Program-made: the position numbers and the translations under genes
Notes under the pieces: model-generated
Told to the model about the DNA's origin: nothing
The model's database searches: none
What the model saw: only the letters and a program-made list of their open reading frames with translations
Part shown: piece after piece, positions 5,940-7,375 of the stretch
Layout of the letters: each line of letters opens with the position of its first letter
Position numbering within the stretch: position 1 is the first letter of the stretch
Source: UBA11540 sp003445125
Lineage (GTDB): Bacteria > Bacillota > Clostridia > Oscillospirales > Ruminococcaceae
Direction of reading: 5' to 3'
NCBI GenBank assembly: GCA_937899435.1
Contig: CALBQG010000012.1
Coordinates: forward strand, 1 to 7,375
Length of the DNA stretch: 7,375 nucleotides

Positions 5940-7151
5940 TTGAAACGATGGATTTCACTGTGGCTGGCACTGTTTCTTCTGTGCGGCTGTGCGCCGACCG
6001 GGAAGGAAGCAAGCTCTTCCCAAAAGCCGCTTCCCGAAGGACCGATTCACCTGCTCGTGTGGACAGACGGCGAAACGGACGCATGGGAGGCAATCGCCGC
6101 GGCATATACGGATTGTACGCTGGAATTTGTGAAAGCGCGGGACGGAGACGAAAACAGCCGTGCGCTTCGTGCGGCATTGGCGGGAAAAGAAGCGCCGGAC
6201 GTGTTTTTGCTTCAGGCAAAGGATCTTGCGGCGTTCAAAGCGTCGTGTGAGGATTTGTCCGCTGAAAACTGGGTGAATAACGCGCCCGCCGGAACCATGA
6301 CCGAAGTGCAGGACGGGACGATGATTTTTGCGATGCCGGCGAAAATCGAAGGAGTGGGCTTTCTCTATCGAAAGGACATTTTTTCGGCGGCGGGGATAAA
6401 TCGGGAAAATATCAATTCCTTTTCCCGCCTTTGCGATACGGCAACCTTGCTTGCCGAACGAATCCGCGACGGCGCGTTTGCGGATTTCAAGAATCTGAAA
6501 TCCGTGTTCGGAATTCCGCAGGAGATCGGGGAGGTTGCCGAAAAATTTCTGCCGAATATTGCCCTCTCCGCGCAGTTTGACGGCACTTCCCGACTTTTGC
6601 GGGAAAAACTGCAGGAATTGGAACAGTCGCAAGCGCTGAAATCGTTTCTGGATTTGCAAAAACAGTATGCCTGCTTTGAAACCGACCCCGTGCAGGCACT
6701 CAAGAGCGGAGAAGTGGTGATGACATTGGCATCCCATACCGCGGCGGACGGAGAAACGGTCGGCTTGATGCCCGTACCCGTGCCGGACGGCGCGCAGGAC
6801 TGCCTTATGCTGCAAGTGCCGCAGTATTGGGCGGTCAATGCCGAAGCCTCGGCGGAAAAGAAAAAAGCAGCCAAAAAGTTTTTGGCGGCACTGTATACCG
6901 ATTCGGCGCTTGAAACCGCTGTGGTTCACGATTGGGGCATTGTGCCGCCCTTCGGAAATTTTGAACCGGAAACCGAAGCGGGAAAGGAGGTTCGCCGCTG
7001 TGTTCTCAGCGGAAGAACCCTGCCAATGGTCACGGATGGTCTGAACGAAGAACAATTGTCGGAGATCGGGCAGGCGGTGGAAGGATATCTGACCGATCGG
7101 GAAACCTTTGAGCAGCTCACGGCACAACTGCTGGAGATTCTCGGCGGGTGA
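5940..7151 (+). CDS. Extracellular solute-binding lipoprotein (ABC transporter, family 1-like)
   Basis: Read from TTG at 5940 this is a 403-residue secreted lipoprotein. The N-terminus has positive residues K2 and R3, a hydrophobic core (about 5-14) and a lipobox L-C-G-C with the lipidated cysteine at C17. A short Ser/Lys-rich linker (about 18-34) follows. The mature part begins with I-H-L-L-V-W-T-D-G (36-44) and contains A-P-D-V-F-L-L (85-91), matching the first lobe of MalE/COG1653-type binding proteins. A-M-P-A-K-I-E-G-V-G-F-L-Y-R-K-D (131-146) is the characteristic stretch in which the protein reads as 'own start, then model of the bound form'. Q-Y-W-A-V-N (295-300) is also typical, as is the helical A-A-K-K-F-L-A-A-L (310-318). 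It should sit on the outer face of the membrane and capture a solute, probably a sugar or oligosaccharide, though the ligand is inferred only from family. No permease or ATPase gene is present in the window, and a strong hairpin follows the gene. Confidence 0.88.
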   Translation: MKRWISLWLALFLLCGCAPTGKEASSSQKPLPEGPIHLLVWTDGETDAWEAIAAAYTDCTLEFVKARDGDENSRALRAALAGKEAPDVFLLQAKDLAAFKASCEDLSAENWVNNAPAGTMTEVQDGTMIFAMPAKIEGVGFLYRKDIFSAAGINRENINSFSRLCDTATLLAERIRDGAFADFKNLKSVFGIPQEIGEVAEKFLPNIALSAQFDGTSRLLREKLQELEQSQALKSFLDLQKQYACFETDPVQALKSGEVVMTLASHTAADGETVGLMPVPVPDGAQDCLMLQVPQYWAVNAEASAEKKKAAKKFLAALYTDSALETAVVHDWGIVPPFGNFEPETEAGKEVRRCVLSGRTLPMVTDGLNEEQLSEIGQAVEGYLTDRETFEQLTAQLLEILGG

Positions 7152-7170
7152 ACCGCAGCAGAAAAAATAA

Positions 7171-7213
7171 GAAAGGTGCGGACGGCGGGATTCTCTCGCC
7201 GTCCGCACCTTTC
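7171..7213 (+). terminator. Strong hairpin after the lipoprotein gene, probable terminator
   Basis: A perfect 17-bp stem pairs 7171-7187 with 7197-7213 around a 9-nt loop, starting 20 nt after the stop codon. The stem ends in AAAG/CTTT, so a short U-run lies inside the 3' arm (7210-7212), followed by GGTTTG. The U-tract is weak, as with the hairpin at 55-88. It probably separates the binding-protein gene from whatever follows. Confidence 0.65.
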
Positions 7214-7375
7214 GGTTTGTGGGAAATCCGTGAAGATTTTCGCGGAAGGGAAAAGCACCGTGCAAAAACACGCGAGGGCGTGTGCTTCCGAATAGGATCG
7301 CAACTTTAAAACGCTTGAAGAAAGAAATCCCTTCGGGCAATTTTGCAAAAACGCGCGGCAGTATACGAATTTGCC
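7214..7375. other. Unassigned right-hand end, no clear gene
   Basis: I see no ribosome-binding-site/start pair or recognisable protein here. A 6-bp hairpin (7268-7273 with 7278-7283, loop GAGG) would be followed by five U residues on the minus strand, so it might terminate a leftward gene lying beyond the window. Positions 7341-7350 are the palindrome TTTTGCAAAA. Two near-copies of TGCAAAAAC-x-CGCG occur, at 7261-7274 and 7344-7357. Two minus-strand frames are open throughout this stretch, but their products look like low-quality shadow translation. Confidence 0.4.

Noticed and set aside
4661..6250. A 529-codon plus-strand open frame over the oxidoreductase and the start of the lipoprotein gene
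   Set aside because: It overlaps a minus-strand protein with several FAD-binding motifs and then the lipoprotein gene in another frame. Its own translation has no domain signature.
5955..7340. A 461-codon minus-strand open frame over the lipoprotein gene
   Set aside because: The plus-strand frame has a signal peptide, lipobox and binding-protein motifs. The antisense product is compositionally odd and lacks a ribosome binding site.
1..7375. A CRISPR array, insertion sequence, prophage, toxin-antitoxin or other defence system
   Set aside because: No regularly spaced repeats, transposase, integrase, terminal inverted repeats or defence-type domains are visible. The genes are housekeeping or common metabolic types.

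Overview
This 7.4 kb window looks like chromosomal DNA from a Clostridia-type Firmicute, perhaps an Oscillospiraceae/Ruminococcaceae-like gut bacterium. The grounds are a HrcA-type CIRCE operator in front of groES-groEL, strong AGGAGG-type ribosome binding sites, a clostridial-looking GroEL N-terminus, and mid-range GC coding DNA with AT-rich promoters. The lineage is inferred from style, not from a database match.

Layout, left to right. (1) Positions 1-54 hold a possible promoter pointing left, out of the window. (2) Positions 85-2338 are a tight three-gene operon on the minus strand, transcribed yqeY (GatB/YqeY-domain protein), then a YegS/BmrU/DgkB-type lipid kinase, then a HAD-family phosphatase. 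The gaps are 12-13 nt, a good sigma-A-like promoter lies upstream at 2370-2398, and a strong hairpin overlaps the last stop codon. (3) Positions 2339-2566 are an AT-rich divergent control region. It carries the yqeY promoter, an imperfect palindrome, roughly helically phased A/T tracts, the groE promoter and a perfect CIRCE. (4) Positions 2567-4505 are groES and groEL on the plus strand, followed by a textbook terminator. (5) Positions 4573-4598 hold a second hairpin in the convergent gap. (6) Positions 4604-5833 are a minus-strand FAD-dependent oxidoreductase. (7) Positions 5940-7151 are a divergently oriented extracellular solute-binding lipoprotein, with a strong hairpin after it. (8) Positions 7214-7375 are unassigned.

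The chaperonin pair is one functional unit: GroES caps the GroEL folding chamber, and HrcA binding at CIRCE would repress both genes until heat stress. The yqeY-kinase-HAD operon combines a small protein of unsettled role, a soluble lipid kinase that may recycle diacylglycerol, and a phosphatase of unknown substrate; a shared pathway is not evident from sequence. The oxidoreductase and the binding protein are divergent neighbours, and no ABC permease or ATPase lies in the window.

I found no convincing sign of a new multi-gene system, CRISPR array, insertion sequence, prophage, tRNA or rRNA. The points worth a second look are mostly regulatory or intergenic: the palindrome and A-tracts upstream of groE, the U-poor hairpins, and the unexplained right-hand end.
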